From assembly GCA_021811485.1 (NCBI GenBank), contig JAJZOO010000001.1:1-59794 (forward strand): a DNA stretch of 59,794 nt. Reading direction: 5' to 3'. This DNA is from an archaeon. GTDB lineage: Archaea; Thermoproteota; Nitrososphaeria; Nitrososphaerales; Gagatemarchaeaceae. Of the stretch, positions 8,719-17,851 are shown one piece after another; within the stretch, counting starts at the first letter, position 1; every line of letters starts with the position of its first letter. The position numbers were made by a program, and so were the translations under genes. The notes under the pieces were generated by a model. The model was not told the DNA's origin and ran no database searches. It was given only the letters and a program-made list of their open reading frames with translations.

Positions 8719-9831
8719 ATGCCCAAGACCACCCAGCTCTTCGGCTACCACTCGAAGCGCGCCAAGCTCACGGAGTTCGCAGGCTACGAAATGCCGCTCT
8801 GGTACACCACTACCGCGGCCGAGCACATGGCGGTCAGAAACGCCTCAGGGATCTTCGACGTCTCCCACATGGGGAGGTTCCGCGTGGAAGGCCAGAAGGC
8901 CACGGGTTTCCTGGAAGAGCTCGTCCCAACCGCCGTGAAGACCCAGCCACCGGGGAAGGCGTTCTATACGCTCCTCCTCAACGACAGGGGCGGGATAATC
9001 GACGACCTGATCATCGAGAAACTCGGGGAGGAATCGTACCTGGTGGTGGTCAACGCCGCCAACGCCAAGGCCGACATGGAGCATATGCGCGCCCACTCTC
9101 CCAGCGGCCTCGTCATCGACGACAGGACGGGCTCGACGGCAATGGTCGCGGTGCAGGGCCCCGGTGCCGTCTCCTCGCTCCAGCGCCTGACCGACCTGGA
9201 CCTGGGCCAGCTCAAGCGGTTCAGGTGCGCGGAAGCCAGGGTGGCAGGCGAGGAGGCGCTGGTTTCGAGGACCGGATACACGGGCGAGGACGGGTTCGAG
9301 GTGATCGTCTACGGGGCCACCAGCGAGCGCCCTGACGGGGCGATGAAGGTGTGGGAGAAGCTGGCCGAGACCTCGACTCCCTGCGGCCTTGGCGCCAGAG
9401 ACTCCCTGAGGCTGGAAGCGGGGTTCCCACTCCACGGTTCCGACATGGACCAGGGCACCAACCCATACGAAGCTGACCTCGCGTGGGTCATCGCCGCCGG
9501 GAAGCGCGGCTTCGTGGGCTCGGAGGCCCTGGAAGCGTCCGGAGCCCAGCCCCCATCCAAGGTCAGGCGGGGGCTCGTCCTTGACTTCGGCATCCCCAGG
9601 CACGGCTTCGAGGTCCTGGGAGACGCCGGCGCGGCGGGGGTGGTCACGAGCGGCACCTTCTCCCCCGTCCTCAGGAAGGGGATAGCTCTCTGCTACTTGG
9701 CGCAGGGGAGCTCCGAGCCTGGCTCCAGGGTCGGCGTGACCATCAGGGGGTCCAGCCAGCCGGCTAGCGTCACGAAACCTCCGTTCTATGACGAGCGGTC
9801 ATACGGCTGGAAGAGGCAGAAGGATAATTAG
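8719..9831 (+). CDS. gcvT: Aminomethyltransferase (glycine cleavage T protein)
   Basis: A protein of 370 aa. GcvT transfers the methylene group from aminomethyl-lipoyl-H protein to tetrahydrofolate or tetrahydromethanopterin and releases ammonia. Recognisable blocks are FAGYEMPLWY near the N-terminus, GIFDVSHMGRF, TGYTGEDGFE (pterin-binding aspartate region), GLGARDSLRLEAGFPLHG and the C-terminal barrel. The ATG follows the shared TATA box. gcvH follows after 24 bp, so the two form an operon. The P-protein genes are not in the window. Confidence 0.95.
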   Translation: MPKTTQLFGYHSKRAKLTEFAGYEMPLWYTTTAAEHMAVRNASGIFDVSHMGRFRVEGQKATGFLEELVPTAVKTQPPGKAFYTLLLNDRGGIIDDLIIEKLGEESYLVVVNAANAKADMEHMRAHSPSGLVIDDRTGSTAMVAVQGPGAVSSLQRLTDLDLGQLKRFRCAEARVAGEEALVSRTGYTGEDGFEVIVYGATSERPDGAMKVWEKLAETSTPCGLGARDSLRLEAGFPLHGSDMDQGTNPYEADLAWVIAAGKRGFVGSEALEASGAQPPSKVRRGLVLDFGIPRHGFEVLGDAGAAGVVTSGTFSPVLRKGIALCYLAQGSSEPGSRVGVTIRGSSQPASVTKPPFYDERSYGWKRQKDN

Positions 9832-9855
9832 CCACACGGGGCGGCGCCGGTCCTG

Positions 9856-10266
9856 ATGGAGATCAAGGGATATCACATTCCAGACGACCTGATGTACACG
9901 AAGGAGCACGAGTGGGCCAAGGAAGAGGGGAAGGCCGTGAGGATTGGGATCACCGACTATGCGGCTAAGACCCTCAACGACGTGGTCTACGTCAGCGCCC
10001 CGAAGGTCAACGGCGCGGTCGAGCAGGCGAAGTCGATGGGGACCGTCGAGTCCATCAAGGCAGTGTCCGAGGTCTACGCACCCATCTCAGGCAGGGTCGT
10101 GAAAGTCAACGGGGTGCTCGACTCCCACCCCGAGCTAATCAACAAGTCGCCCTATGGCGAAGGATGGCTGGTAGAGGTCGAGCCGTCGAACCTGCCGGCC
10201 GAGCGCAAGTCCCTCCTCGACGCGAGGGGCTACGCCGCCTACCTGGAAACCCTGCTGCAGAAGTAG
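9856..10266 (+). CDS. gcvH: Glycine cleavage system H protein
   Basis: A lipoyl carrier of 136 aa. The lipoylation lysine lies in VESIKAVSEVYAPISG (about residue 65), and the N-terminal YTKEHEWAKEE block is typical. It shuttles the aminomethyl group between P, T and L proteins. It sits 24 bp after gcvT without a promoter of its own. It is a useful comparison for the degenerate GcvH-like fusion at 17.9 kb, which lacks this lysine. Confidence 0.95.
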   Translation: MEIKGYHIPDDLMYTKEHEWAKEEGKAVRIGITDYAAKTLNDVVYVSAPKVNGAVEQAKSMGTVESIKAVSEVYAPISGRVVKVNGVLDSHPELINKSPYGEGWLVEVEPSNLPAERKSLLDARGYAAYLETLLQK

Positions 10267-10313
10267 CAGAAAGGGCACGGTTAAAATAGCCCGGAGAAAA
10301 TCGGAGCCCAGAC

Positions 10314-12764
10314 TTGGGCGTACTCGACACCCTACGGCTTTCCATCAGGCGGCCGACCCTGTCGCGCAGGGCCGTCATGCTTTCGATGGCGCTCGCGATC
10401 ATCTTCTCCATAGCCGTCCTCATGAGGTCCTTCGCGGCGAAGTACGGCTTCTACCTGAACGAGTTCGACCCCTACTACGACTACTATGCGGCCCAGCACA
10501 TCGTGAACCTTGCACACCAGGAGGGGCTCTACGCCGCCTTCTTCGCGAACCCCGCCGGGTGCGGACCGACGGTCCTCACGAGCTGCCACAACCTCCAAGG
10601 ATACTTCTTCTGGCACGACATCCAGACCTGGTTCCCCACAGGCCGGAACGTGGCCGCGACGTCTCAGGACGGCCTCCAGATCGGCGGGGCCATGATCTAC
10701 CTGTTGGTCCATGACGTCTTCGGCGTTCCGATAACACTCTATGACCTCCTGATCATCCTCCCCGTGTTCTTCGGCGCCATCACCGCGGTACTGTTCTACT
10801 TCGTGGTGAGGAAGATAGCCGGAGACGCCGCGGGCCTGTTCGCGGCGCTCGTCTTCGCAGTCTCGCCTCCGCTCATCGAAAGAGGGAACCTGGGCTGGTA
10901 CAAGTCCGAGCCCTTCACGATAATGCTCTTCGTCGCAGCCAGCTACCTGGTGCTCACCATCTTCGACAAGGAGAGGCCCGCCAGGGGCAGGGTCCTGCGC
11001 GCCCTAGCCGCCGGGATCATGCTGGGCTACGGCAACACCGCCTGGGGCGGCGGGAACTACTTTACCGCCGCGTTCGGGCTCATCTTCCTCGTCCTCCCCT
11101 TCCTGAACATCGAGCTCAGCGGCTACTCGCCCGCCATAGTCACCTTCACCGCGGCCACACTGTTCATGAGCGCCATCTTCCCGTTCCCCGGCGTCCACAT
11201 CATCACCGATCCCATCGGCCTCGCGATAATCGGAGGGACGGTGTTCTTCCTGGTAGCGCAGTGGGTCAAGACATGGACGAAGCCCACGGAGTTCAGGCCC
11301 ACGCTCCTCAAGCTCCTGTTTGGATTCGCGCTCGGAGGGCTCGCGCTGCTGAGCTTCGGCTTGGTGGGGTCTCTGACGCTGAGGTACCTCACCGTACTGG
11401 CTCCCTGGTTGGTCGCGTCGGGCACCTCCGCCGCCGACCAGCTCGTGAAGTCGGTCGCGGAACAGGCGATGCCCACCGGAGCCGACTACTTCACTTCGTA
11501 TGCGGTCCTCATGTCCTTCGGGATGGTCGGGGCCCTGGTGGCGTTCAAGAGGAGAGGCGTCCCGATGATCTACGCCCTGGTGTTCGGGCTGACAGGCCTG
11601 TACTTCTCAGCATCTTTCTCGCGTCTGCTGGTCTATTCGTCTCTGGCGCTGGGGATACTGGGAGGCATCGGCTTCGCCGAACTCGCCTTCGCCCTGGTCA
11701 AGCCGAGCACCACAGCCCTGGTCAAGAAGAAGCAGGTGCCGACCTCCCGCAACGAGATGAAGGTAGTCTTCTCCATAGCGGTGATTGCGCTACTCGTCCT
11801 CCCGGCCGGGACGTACTGGATCCCCAACCCGGTCCAGTGCACTTCCAGCGGGCAGCTCTTCTGCGACAACAGCCCGGCCGACGCGGGGGTCAGCATCACC
11901 AACGGGGCGACCATCTACTCGCGCGGCGGGTTCCCAGACTGGATAGACACGCTCCAATGGATGAGGCAGAACACCCCGGCGAACTCCGTCATAATCGCCT
12001 GGTGGGACTACGGCTACTGGATCACGGTCATGGGCAACAGGACCACCCTGGTTGACAACGCCACGCTCAACAGCTCCAGGATAGCGCAGGTGGGCAGGCT
12101 GCTGATGTCCAACGTCACTCAGGCGGCCGCCATGGCCCAGAGCTACACCGACGGCAGGCCCACCTACGTCGCGATCTTCGTCACCGGCAGCATCGTGCCT
12201 GTATCATCGACGTCCGGGACTTCCTACTACTACGTACTGCAGGTCCCGAGCGGAGGAGGATTCACCGCAGGGGGCGGAGATGAGAGCAAGAAGCAGTGGT
12301 TCATACGCATCGGAGGGCTGAACGAGTCCACCTATCTGGAGTGCCCGACGGCGGGAGCCCCGCCCTGCACCGGCGCCGACGACTTCAACCTGACCCCCTA
12401 CGCCACTCAGAACTCGCTCTTCGGCCAGCTCCTCCCGTTCCAGTACTCTGGGTGGCTCGTCCCTTCATCGTCGAACACTGGGACCGTCTGCGCCAGCCTG
12501 TTCTACTGTTCGTTCTCCTCGACCTACCAGCAGGCGAGCAACGGGGCCCCGCCCTACCAGGCGTTCGCGTATCCGGGCACCCTCAACTACCCATCCAACA
12601 GCACCGGCCCGTTCAGGCTCGCCTACATCTCCCCCAGCTTCTCGTTGGCCCAGCAGGGCATCTCGGGGACCTCAGCGGGCAACCCATGCCCGGGAGACAC
12701 CTCCCTCCAGTGCTTCAACACCATCCTGGTCTACCAGGTGGTCCCAGGCAACTACACCTCCTGA
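10314..12764 (+). CDS. aglB: Oligosaccharyltransferase, STT3/AglB family
   Basis: A protein of 816 aa. AglB moves the lipid-linked glycan onto asparagine in N-glycosylation sequons at the outer face of the membrane. The first extracytoplasmic loop has an EFDPYYDY acidic motif near residue 50. About a dozen membrane segments follow up to residue 510. The WWDYG sequon-binding motif lies near residue 563, followed by ATLNSSRIAQVG. The C-terminal third is soluble and rich in Ser, Thr and Asn-x-Ser/Thr sequons of its own. The start is TTG 10314, 26-35 bp after gttaaaatagc. It is a single gene. Confidence 0.93.
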   Translation: MGVLDTLRLSIRRPTLSRRAVMLSMALAIIFSIAVLMRSFAAKYGFYLNEFDPYYDYYAAQHIVNLAHQEGLYAAFFANPAGCGPTVLTSCHNLQGYFFWHDIQTWFPTGRNVAATSQDGLQIGGAMIYLLVHDVFGVPITLYDLLIILPVFFGAITAVLFYFVVRKIAGDAAGLFAALVFAVSPPLIERGNLGWYKSEPFTIMLFVAASYLVLTIFDKERPARGRVLRALAAGIMLGYGNTAWGGGNYFTAAFGLIFLVLPFLNIELSGYSPAIVTFTAATLFMSAIFPFPGVHIITDPIGLAIIGGTVFFLVAQWVKTWTKPTEFRPTLLKLLFGFALGGLALLSFGLVGSLTLRYLTVLAPWLVASGTSAADQLVKSVAEQAMPTGADYFTSYAVLMSFGMVGALVAFKRRGVPMIYALVFGLTGLYFSASFSRLLVYSSLALGILGGIGFAELAFALVKPSTTALVKKKQVPTSRNEMKVVFSIAVIALLVLPAGTYWIPNPVQCTSSGQLFCDNSPADAGVSITNGATIYSRGGFPDWIDTLQWMRQNTPANSVIIAWWDYGYWITVMGNRTTLVDNATLNSSRIAQVGRLLMSNVTQAAAMAQSYTDGRPTYVAIFVTGSIVPVSSTSGTSYYYVLQVPSGGGFTAGGGDESKKQWFIRIGGLNESTYLECPTAGAPPCTGADDFNLTPYATQNSLFGQLLPFQYSGWLVPSSSNTGTVCASLFYCSFSSTYQQASNGAPPYQAFAYPGTLNYPSNSTGPFRLAYISPSFSLAQQGISGTSAGNPCPGDTSLQCFNTILVYQVVPGNYTS

Positions 12765-12822
12765 GCCCGATCCGAGTTCAGGCGTTTATTCCAGCGCTCT
12801 TCTTGAGGTGAAAAACAGGCGG

Positions 12823-12972
12823 CTACCGCTCTTCATACGCCAGCGGGCTGCGGTACCTCGCGTACTTGTCGTCGGGCGAGTACCTGGCGGGGTGGACGGT
12901 GACTGTCTTGGTCCCGCAGCTGGGGCACTTCTCAGACAGGGTGTACCTGCCGCACTGGGCGCACTTCAGCAT
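12823..12972 (-). CDS. nop10: H/ACA RNP subunit Nop10
   Basis: A protein of 49 aa with cysteines at positions 4, 7, 16 and 19 (CAQC...CPSC) forming the zinc ribbon of archaeal Nop10. The linear HPARYSPDDKYARYR tail binds the Cbf5 pseudouridine synthase. It scaffolds guide-RNA-directed rRNA pseudouridylation. It starts 8 bp after the aIF2-alpha stop, the conserved archaeal order in the L44e-S27e-aIF2a-Nop10 operon. Confidence 0.95.
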   Translation of the reverse strand: MLKCAQCGRYTLSEKCPSCGTKTVTVHPARYSPDDKYARYRSPLAYEER

Positions 12973-12980
12973 CAGGCTCC

Positions 12981-13781
12981 TCAAGACGACCCGCCGTACT
13001 TCCTCGATATCTCCCGCTTGAAGCTGAAAGCGTCATGCTTCCCCACTTCGCCCTTGATCTTGTCTAGGACCACGTCCATAGCCTTCTCGGCCTGCTTGTA
13101 GTCGTCTGCCGTTATCCTCACCCTGTAGTGGGGAGCCCCCGCGTACGTGATGTGGACCTCGGCGGAGGGGGCCGACGCGGCCGCCAGGAGCGTCTTCTTC
13201 ACCTGCTCTATCCCCTCGGGGGACCTCGAGGACACCTCTACCAGCGCCCCTATTTCATACCTGGGCGGGACGATTTTCTCCCCGGCGATCCCGGCCACCG
13301 CCTCCGCCTCCTCCTCGGAGAGCCCGGCCCCGGAGAGCCCCTCTGCTCCCTTCCTCGCCGCCGTCTCGAGGGCGGCGTACAGGGTGCCGAACTCCCCCTC
13401 GAGCTTATGCCTCAGCTCCTTCACATGGGCGTCGTCTATCCCCATCTTCTTGCTCACGGCATCGATAATCGTAAGCGCCCTCTCCTCCCGCTTCCACTCG
13501 ATAACCTTCTGGCGCCTCTCCTCGTTGGTCACCTGCCTGAGAGAAAGGTCGATTTCTCTGCGGGCCCTGTTCAGCCTGATGACCTTCAGGATGAGCTTCT
13601 GTGACACCTTTGCCACTCTGTCGATGTTCCGCACCCAGCCGGTCGATATCTCAGAGACGTGCAGGAACCCGTTGGTCCCGTCGTACTGGTCCAGGTTGAC
13701 GTAGATGCCGTGCGACGTGAGTTCCCTCACCGTGCAGACGACAATCTCCCCCGGATCGGGGAGGGACCTGTCTTCGCTCAT
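12981..13781 (-). CDS. Translation initiation factor 2, alpha subunit
   Basis: A protein of 266 aa. The N-terminal S1/OB fold runs from about 12 to 82 (GEIVVCTVREL..HGIYVNLDQYDGTNGFLHVSE), followed by the helical domain and the C-terminal alpha/beta domain that contacts aIF2-gamma. It delivers initiator Met-tRNA to the ribosome. An in-frame extension upstream overlaps S27e; the ATG at 13781 gives the correct N-terminus (MSEDRSLPDPGEIVV). It is third in the ribosomal operon, 35 bp after S27e. Confidence 0.95.
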   Translation of the reverse strand: MSEDRSLPDPGEIVVCTVRELTSHGIYVNLDQYDGTNGFLHVSEISTGWVRNIDRVAKVSQKLILKVIRLNRARREIDLSLRQVTNEERRQKVIEWKREERALTIIDAVSKKMGIDDAHVKELRHKLEGEFGTLYAALETAARKGAEGLSGAGLSEEEAEAVAGIAGEKIVPPRYEIGALVEVSSRSPEGIEQVKKTLLAAASAPSAEVHITYAGAPHYRVRITADDYKQAEKAMDVVLDKIKGEVGKHDAFSFKREISRKYGGSS

Positions 13782-13816
13782 GTCTTCGTCCGCCGTCCCT
13801 GGTGGTATTTGTCGGT

Positions 13817-14014
13817 TTAGCCCAGCCGCTTGACCACAGTCGCCAGGACCACCGACTTCCCCCCTCTGCTCTCGGCGAGCTTCCTCCCGCACCCTCTGCA
13901 GCCGATGTCCTTCGCAGAGTTCGAGAAGAGGATCCGCTCCTCGCCGCAGTCGGGGCACTTCACGAGAAGGAAGACGCTCTTTGTCTTGGGTATCGGCTCC
14001 CTGTCGCGCTTCAC
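13817..14014 (-). CDS. rps27e: Ribosomal protein S27e
   Basis: A protein of 65 aa. A zinc ribbon is formed by CPDC and CRGC, with the FLLVKCPDC and FSNSAKDIGCRGCG blocks typical of S27e. It starts at GTG 14014, whose last bases overlap the L44e stop (GTGA), so translation is probably coupled. It is a structural protein of the small subunit. Confidence 0.95.
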   Translation of the reverse strand: MKRDREPIPKTKSVFLLVKCPDCGEERILFSNSAKDIGCRGCGRKLAESRGGKSVVLATVVKRLG

Positions 14015-14289
14015 GCCGCTATCTCCGCCTTCCTGAGCCTGATCCCGTCGCGCATCCTCTCGCGGTTGCACTCACGGCACTTCAGGCGGAGCGTGGCCTT
14101 CTTGGTGGTCTTGGCGGTCCTGATCAGTTCTGGGAACTTCTGACCACCATAACCGCGCTTCCTCCCGGCCTGCCTCCTGGCGCCCCAGGACCCTGCGCGC
14201 TCCTTCCCTCTCTTGTACAGCGCCACTGAGTGCGTCGTGTGCTTGTGACAAAAAGGACAGTTTGTTCGCATTTCCTTTGGAAACTTCAT
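14011..14289 (-). CDS. rpl44e: Ribosomal protein L44e
   Basis: A protein of 92 aa. The N-terminus MKFPKEMRTNCPFCHKH and the C-terminal CRECNRE provide the zinc site, separated by a basic linker rich in Arg, Lys and Gly. L44e lies near the ribosomal E site. It is the first gene of the operon. A TATA-like cttaaatgc lies about 40 bp upstream on the minus strand, allowing a short leader. It is divergent from PCNA, as in several archaea. Confidence 0.96.
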   Translation of the reverse strand: MKFPKEMRTNCPFCHKHTTHSVALYKRGKERAGSWGARRQAGRKRGYGGQKFPELIRTAKTTKKATLRLKCRECNRERMRDGIRLRKAEIAA

Positions 14290-14519
14290 TGTCTCACTGG
14301 GTCGGATTTGCCCCGCTGCCGCTCATGCATTTAAGCTTGGCCTGGCCGAATCCTCATCCTGGTCGTGCAGGGCACCGGCGGGTCCCGCCTCCGCTCAGTT
14401 GGCGTCTCTCGGCTGGTCCGCGGACCTCAGTTTCGGGAGGCGCCCCCTCTTCTCGACCTTCTCCCGCCAACGCTTATTATCCAATCCCGGTTGACCCGGA
14501 CGAAGGAACCCGGCAAATC

Positions 14520-15275
14520 TTGTTCCACGCAAAGACCTCCAGCTCGGTTGAGTGGCGGGCAGTAGCGGCCGCGGTCAAGACCCTCGTCGAGGAGGCGACG
14601 TTCGACGCGAACTCCGAGGGAATCACATTCCGGGCGATGGACCCGTCCCACGTCGCGCTGGTAGACCTCGCCTGGCCGGTCTCAGCGTGGGCCGCCTACG
14701 AGTGCGACAAGCCGTTCCGGTTCTCCGTCCGCGTCGAAGACTTGGTCCGGACCATAGGGCGGGCCGAGACCAAAGACAGCGTGGAGATTTCGTCCGGAGA
14801 GGACGACAGCATCATGATACGATTCACCAACGGTTACAAGCGCGAGTTCAACATACACCTGATTGAGAGCACCGCCGCGTCGGCTCCCCTCCCGAAGCTA
14901 GAGTTCGACACGAAGATGACGCTGACCAAGACCATACTGGAGAAGGTGCTTGGGGACGTGTCGGTCGTCTCCGACCAGATTACGCTCAACACGACCAAGG
15001 ACAGGATGACGTTCTCAGGGAAGAGCGACGTCGGAAAGGCCGAGATCTCCCTCGCGAAGAACGACGCGGACGTGCTCGAACTGACTTCCAACGCAGAGAG
15101 CAAGGCGACATACTCCACTGACTACATTTCAGGAATCCTGAAGGCCCTGGGCGGGGTCGTCGACACCGTCGAGTTGGAGTACTCGACCAAGAAGCCTGTC
15201 CGCCTGATGCTGAAGCTGAACGACCAGGGCGCAAAGATGGCTTACTTCCTCGCGCCGAGGGTCTCGTCCGACTGA
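14520..15275 (+). CDS. pcn: DNA polymerase sliding clamp PCNA
   Basis: A protein of 251 aa. It has the two-domain PCNA fold, with the N-terminal FHAKTSSSVEWRAVAAAVKTLVEEATF, the MDPSHVALVDL block and the C-terminal MLKLNDQGAKMAYFLAPRV strand. The ring tethers DNA polymerase, Fen1 and ligase. The frame is open to 14262 but that extension overlaps L44e and is not PCNA-like. The TTG at 14520 is the only plausible start near the family N-terminus. An AT-rich ttattat lies about 42 bp upstream. Confidence 0.93.
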   Translation: MFHAKTSSSVEWRAVAAAVKTLVEEATFDANSEGITFRAMDPSHVALVDLAWPVSAWAAYECDKPFRFSVRVEDLVRTIGRAETKDSVEISSGEDDSIMIRFTNGYKREFNIHLIESTAASAPLPKLEFDTKMTLTKTILEKVLGDVSVVSDQITLNTTKDRMTFSGKSDVGKAEISLAKNDADVLELTSNAESKATYSTDYISGILKALGGVVDTVELEYSTKKPVRLMLKLNDQGAKMAYFLAPRVSSD

Positions 15276-15391
15276 AGCCCCGCTCAGAACGGCGGAGGCC
15301 GGGATGCGCCCACGGCGGGTCTCTGGGAGACCGACGCCGGGCCCACACAAACGGTTTTACCTTCCACCGCCCCGCCTCGGCCCCGTAGCCG

Positions 15392-16900
15392 TTGCCCAGG
15401 AGCCTTGAAGAAGCGACGATATCTGAGCTGCAGGCGGCCATGGAGGCCGGGGAGCTCACCTCCAGGGCCCTGGTCCAGGGATACCTCGACAGGATCGCCA
15501 AGGTCGACAGGGCCGGGCCAAAGCTGAACTCGGTGATCGAAGTCAACCCTGACGCCCTCAAGATAGCGCGCCGCCTGGACGAAGAGAGGCGGAGGAAGGG
15601 CCCCCGGGGCCCGCTGCACGGGATCCCCGTGGTCCTGAAGGACAACATCGCCACGACCGACAGGATGGAGACCACCGCAGGCTCCCTGGCTCTGGTGGGC
15701 TCCAGACCAAGGCGCGAGGCCTACGTAGTCAGGATGCTCCGGGACGCCGGGGCGGTCATACTGGGCAAGACAAACCTCAGCGAATGGGCCAACTTCCGCT
15801 CCAACAATTCTTCCAGCGGGTGGAGCGCCCGGGGCGGACAGGTCCGCAACCCCTACGTACTGGACAGGTCCCCCTGCGGCTCCAGCTCAGGCTCGGCGGT
15901 GGCGGTGGCCGCGAGCCTCGCGGCGGCCTCCCTGGGGACCGAGACCGACGGCTCGGTACTCTGCCCGTCCTCGGCCAACGGCATCGTCGGGATCAAGACC
16001 ACCATAGGGCTCGTCTCTCGCGCCGGGGTGGTGCCCATAGCCCACAGCCAGGACACCGTGGGCCCCATGGCTAGGACCGTCGCCGACGCCGCCATCCTCT
16101 TGGGGGCCATGGTGGGGGTGGACAGGGACGACCCGTCGACTAGGTCGAGCGCGGCCAAGTCCCGGCGCGACTACTCTAGGTTCTTGGAGAGAGACGGGAT
16201 GAAGGGCGCCCGCATCGGGGTCCCCCGTGAGGTGTATTTCGGCTACAGCGACACGGCCGACGCCATCGCAGAGGCTGCGATAAGGAAGATGCGGAGGCTG
16301 GGCGCCACCGTCGTGGACCCTGCGGACATCCCGACGGCGAAGAAGATGGGCGAAGGCGAGATGACAGTCCTGCTGCACGAGTTCAAGGCCGACCTGAACC
16401 GCTACCTCTCGGGGCTCGCCTCGTCGAAGGTGAGGTCGCTCAAGGAGGTCATAGCGTTCAACGAGAAGCACAGGGGGAAGGAGTTGAAGTACTTCGGCCA
16501 GGACCTCTTCATCAAGGCGGAGGAGACACCCGGCCTGAAGGACAGGAAGTATCTGAAGGCGTTGAAGAGGGACCTCCTGCTGTCGAGGAAGGAAGGGATC
16601 GACTACGCGTTGGACAAGCACCGACTGGACGCCCTGGTCGCGCCGACCAACTCGCCTCCCTGGGTCGTCGACCACGTCGACGGGGACCACGGCGTCGGAG
16701 GGTCGTCGCAGCCCACCGCCCTGGCGGGCTACCCTGCGATCACGGTCCCTGCCGGCTTCGTCTTCGGCCTCCCGGTGGGCATCACCTTCATGGGCCGTGC
16801 TTACAGCGAGCCGACCCTGATCAGGCTCGCCTATGCGTACGAGCAGGCGACCGGCCACCGGGCCCCGCCGAAGTACTTGCCGACGACGGCCTGGGAATAG
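15392..16900 (+). CDS. Amidase signature family hydrolase
   Basis: A protein of 502 aa with the Ser-cisSer-Lys triad: Lys about 82 in VVLKDNIATT, cis-Ser in CGSSSGSAV near 165, and the nucleophile in GTETDGSVLCPS near 188. The C-terminal PTALAGYPAITVPAGF segment is common in this family. Length and PSSANGIVGIKTTIGLVSR favour a stand-alone amidase over GatA, but the substrate is unknown. It starts at TTG 15392 after an AT-rich ggttttacc. Confidence 0.9.
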   Translation: MPRSLEEATISELQAAMEAGELTSRALVQGYLDRIAKVDRAGPKLNSVIEVNPDALKIARRLDEERRRKGPRGPLHGIPVVLKDNIATTDRMETTAGSLALVGSRPRREAYVVRMLRDAGAVILGKTNLSEWANFRSNNSSSGWSARGGQVRNPYVLDRSPCGSSSGSAVAVAASLAAASLGTETDGSVLCPSSANGIVGIKTTIGLVSRAGVVPIAHSQDTVGPMARTVADAAILLGAMVGVDRDDPSTRSSAAKSRRDYSRFLERDGMKGARIGVPREVYFGYSDTADAIAEAAIRKMRRLGATVVDPADIPTAKKMGEGEMTVLLHEFKADLNRYLSGLASSKVRSLKEVIAFNEKHRGKELKYFGQDLFIKAEETPGLKDRKYLKALKRDLLLSRKEGIDYALDKHRLDALVAPTNSPPWVVDHVDGDHGVGGSSQPTALAGYPAITVPAGFVFGLPVGITFMGRAYSEPTLIRLAYAYEQATGHRAPPKYLPTTAWE

Positions 16901-16996
16901 GGCTGCCCCGGCTCAGGTGTCTTCTCCCCCGTCTCCACTTCCAGCTTAGCTTCTCAGGAGGAACCCTTAAATCGCCATTATGACATATGTTATAAT

Positions 16997-17848
16997 ATGG
17001 ACGAGAGCTACTCGCATCCCGAGGTCCTCGTATCGACCCAGTGGGTCTCCGAGCACCTGCACGACCCCAAGGTCAGGGTCGCCGAGGTCGACTACGACCC
17101 GGCGGCAAACTACACCCAGGGGCACGTTCCGGGGGCAGTCCTCTTCGACTGGAAGAAAGACATGAACGACCCCCTGAACAGGAACATCCTGTCGAAGGAG
17201 CAGATGGGGGAGCTATTGCAGCGGAACGGCGTATCGAACGACACCATCCTGGTCCTCTACGGCGACTTCAACAACTGGTTCGCGGCCTACGCCTTCTGGG
17301 ATCTCAAGTACTACAGCGTCGAAAACGTGAAGCTGATGGACGGGGGGCGGAAGAAGTGGCTGCTGGAGGACAGGCCGATAGCCAAGGACGTCCCGTCTTA
17401 CCCGAGCTCCAAGTTCAGCGTCGCAGAGCCCGACGTGAAGATCAGGGCGTACAGGGAGGATGTGAGGGCGGCGGTCGGAGGACCCGGCAGGGTCCTCGTC
17501 GACGTCAGGGGCCCGAAGGAGTTCTCAGGCGAGATAACGGCGCCGCCGGAGTACCCCAACGAGGCAGCCCAGAGGGGAGGGCACATCCCAGGCGCGAAGA
17601 ACATCCCCTGGGGCATGGCGGTCAACGATTCAGACGGGACCTTCAAGCCGAGGCGGGAGTTGGAGGCGCTGTACGCCTCCAAGGGCGTCACCAGCGACAA
17701 GCAGGTGATCACCTACTGCAGGATCGGCGAGCGCTCTTCTCACAGTTGGTTCGTGCTGAAGTACCTGCTTGGCTATCCTGAGGTGAGGAACTACGACGGC
17801 TCCTGGACCGAGTGGGGCAACTCTATCCTCTACCCCATCGAGAAGTAA
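16997..17848 (+). CDS. Thiosulfate/3-mercaptopyruvate sulfurtransferase (tandem rhodanese)
   Basis: A protein of 283 aa with two rhodanese domains. The C-terminal domain carries the active-site loop CRIGERS with Cys at about 241. The N-terminal domain has a GDFNNWFA loop with Asp in place of Cys, as is normal for these enzymes. It forms a persulfide for sulfur transfer or cyanide detoxification. A TATA-like cttaaatcgc lies about 25-30 bp upstream of the ATG. It is convergent, with a 3-bp gap, with the GcvH-like/TusA-like fusion, which suggests a shared sulfur-relay role. Confidence 0.92.
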   Translation: MDESYSHPEVLVSTQWVSEHLHDPKVRVAEVDYDPAANYTQGHVPGAVLFDWKKDMNDPLNRNILSKEQMGELLQRNGVSNDTILVLYGDFNNWFAAYAFWDLKYYSVENVKLMDGGRKKWLLEDRPIAKDVPSYPSSKFSVAEPDVKIRAYREDVRAAVGGPGRVLVDVRGPKEFSGEITAPPEYPNEAAQRGGHIPGAKNIPWGMAVNDSDGTFKPRRELEALYASKGVTSDKQVITYCRIGERSSHSWFVLKYLLGYPEVRNYDGSWTEWGNSILYPIEK

Positions 17849-17851
17849 GGC

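Noticed and set aside
14262-14519. N-terminal extension of PCNA
   Set aside because: It overlaps L44e, is Pro/Arg/Ser-rich and unlike any clamp protein.
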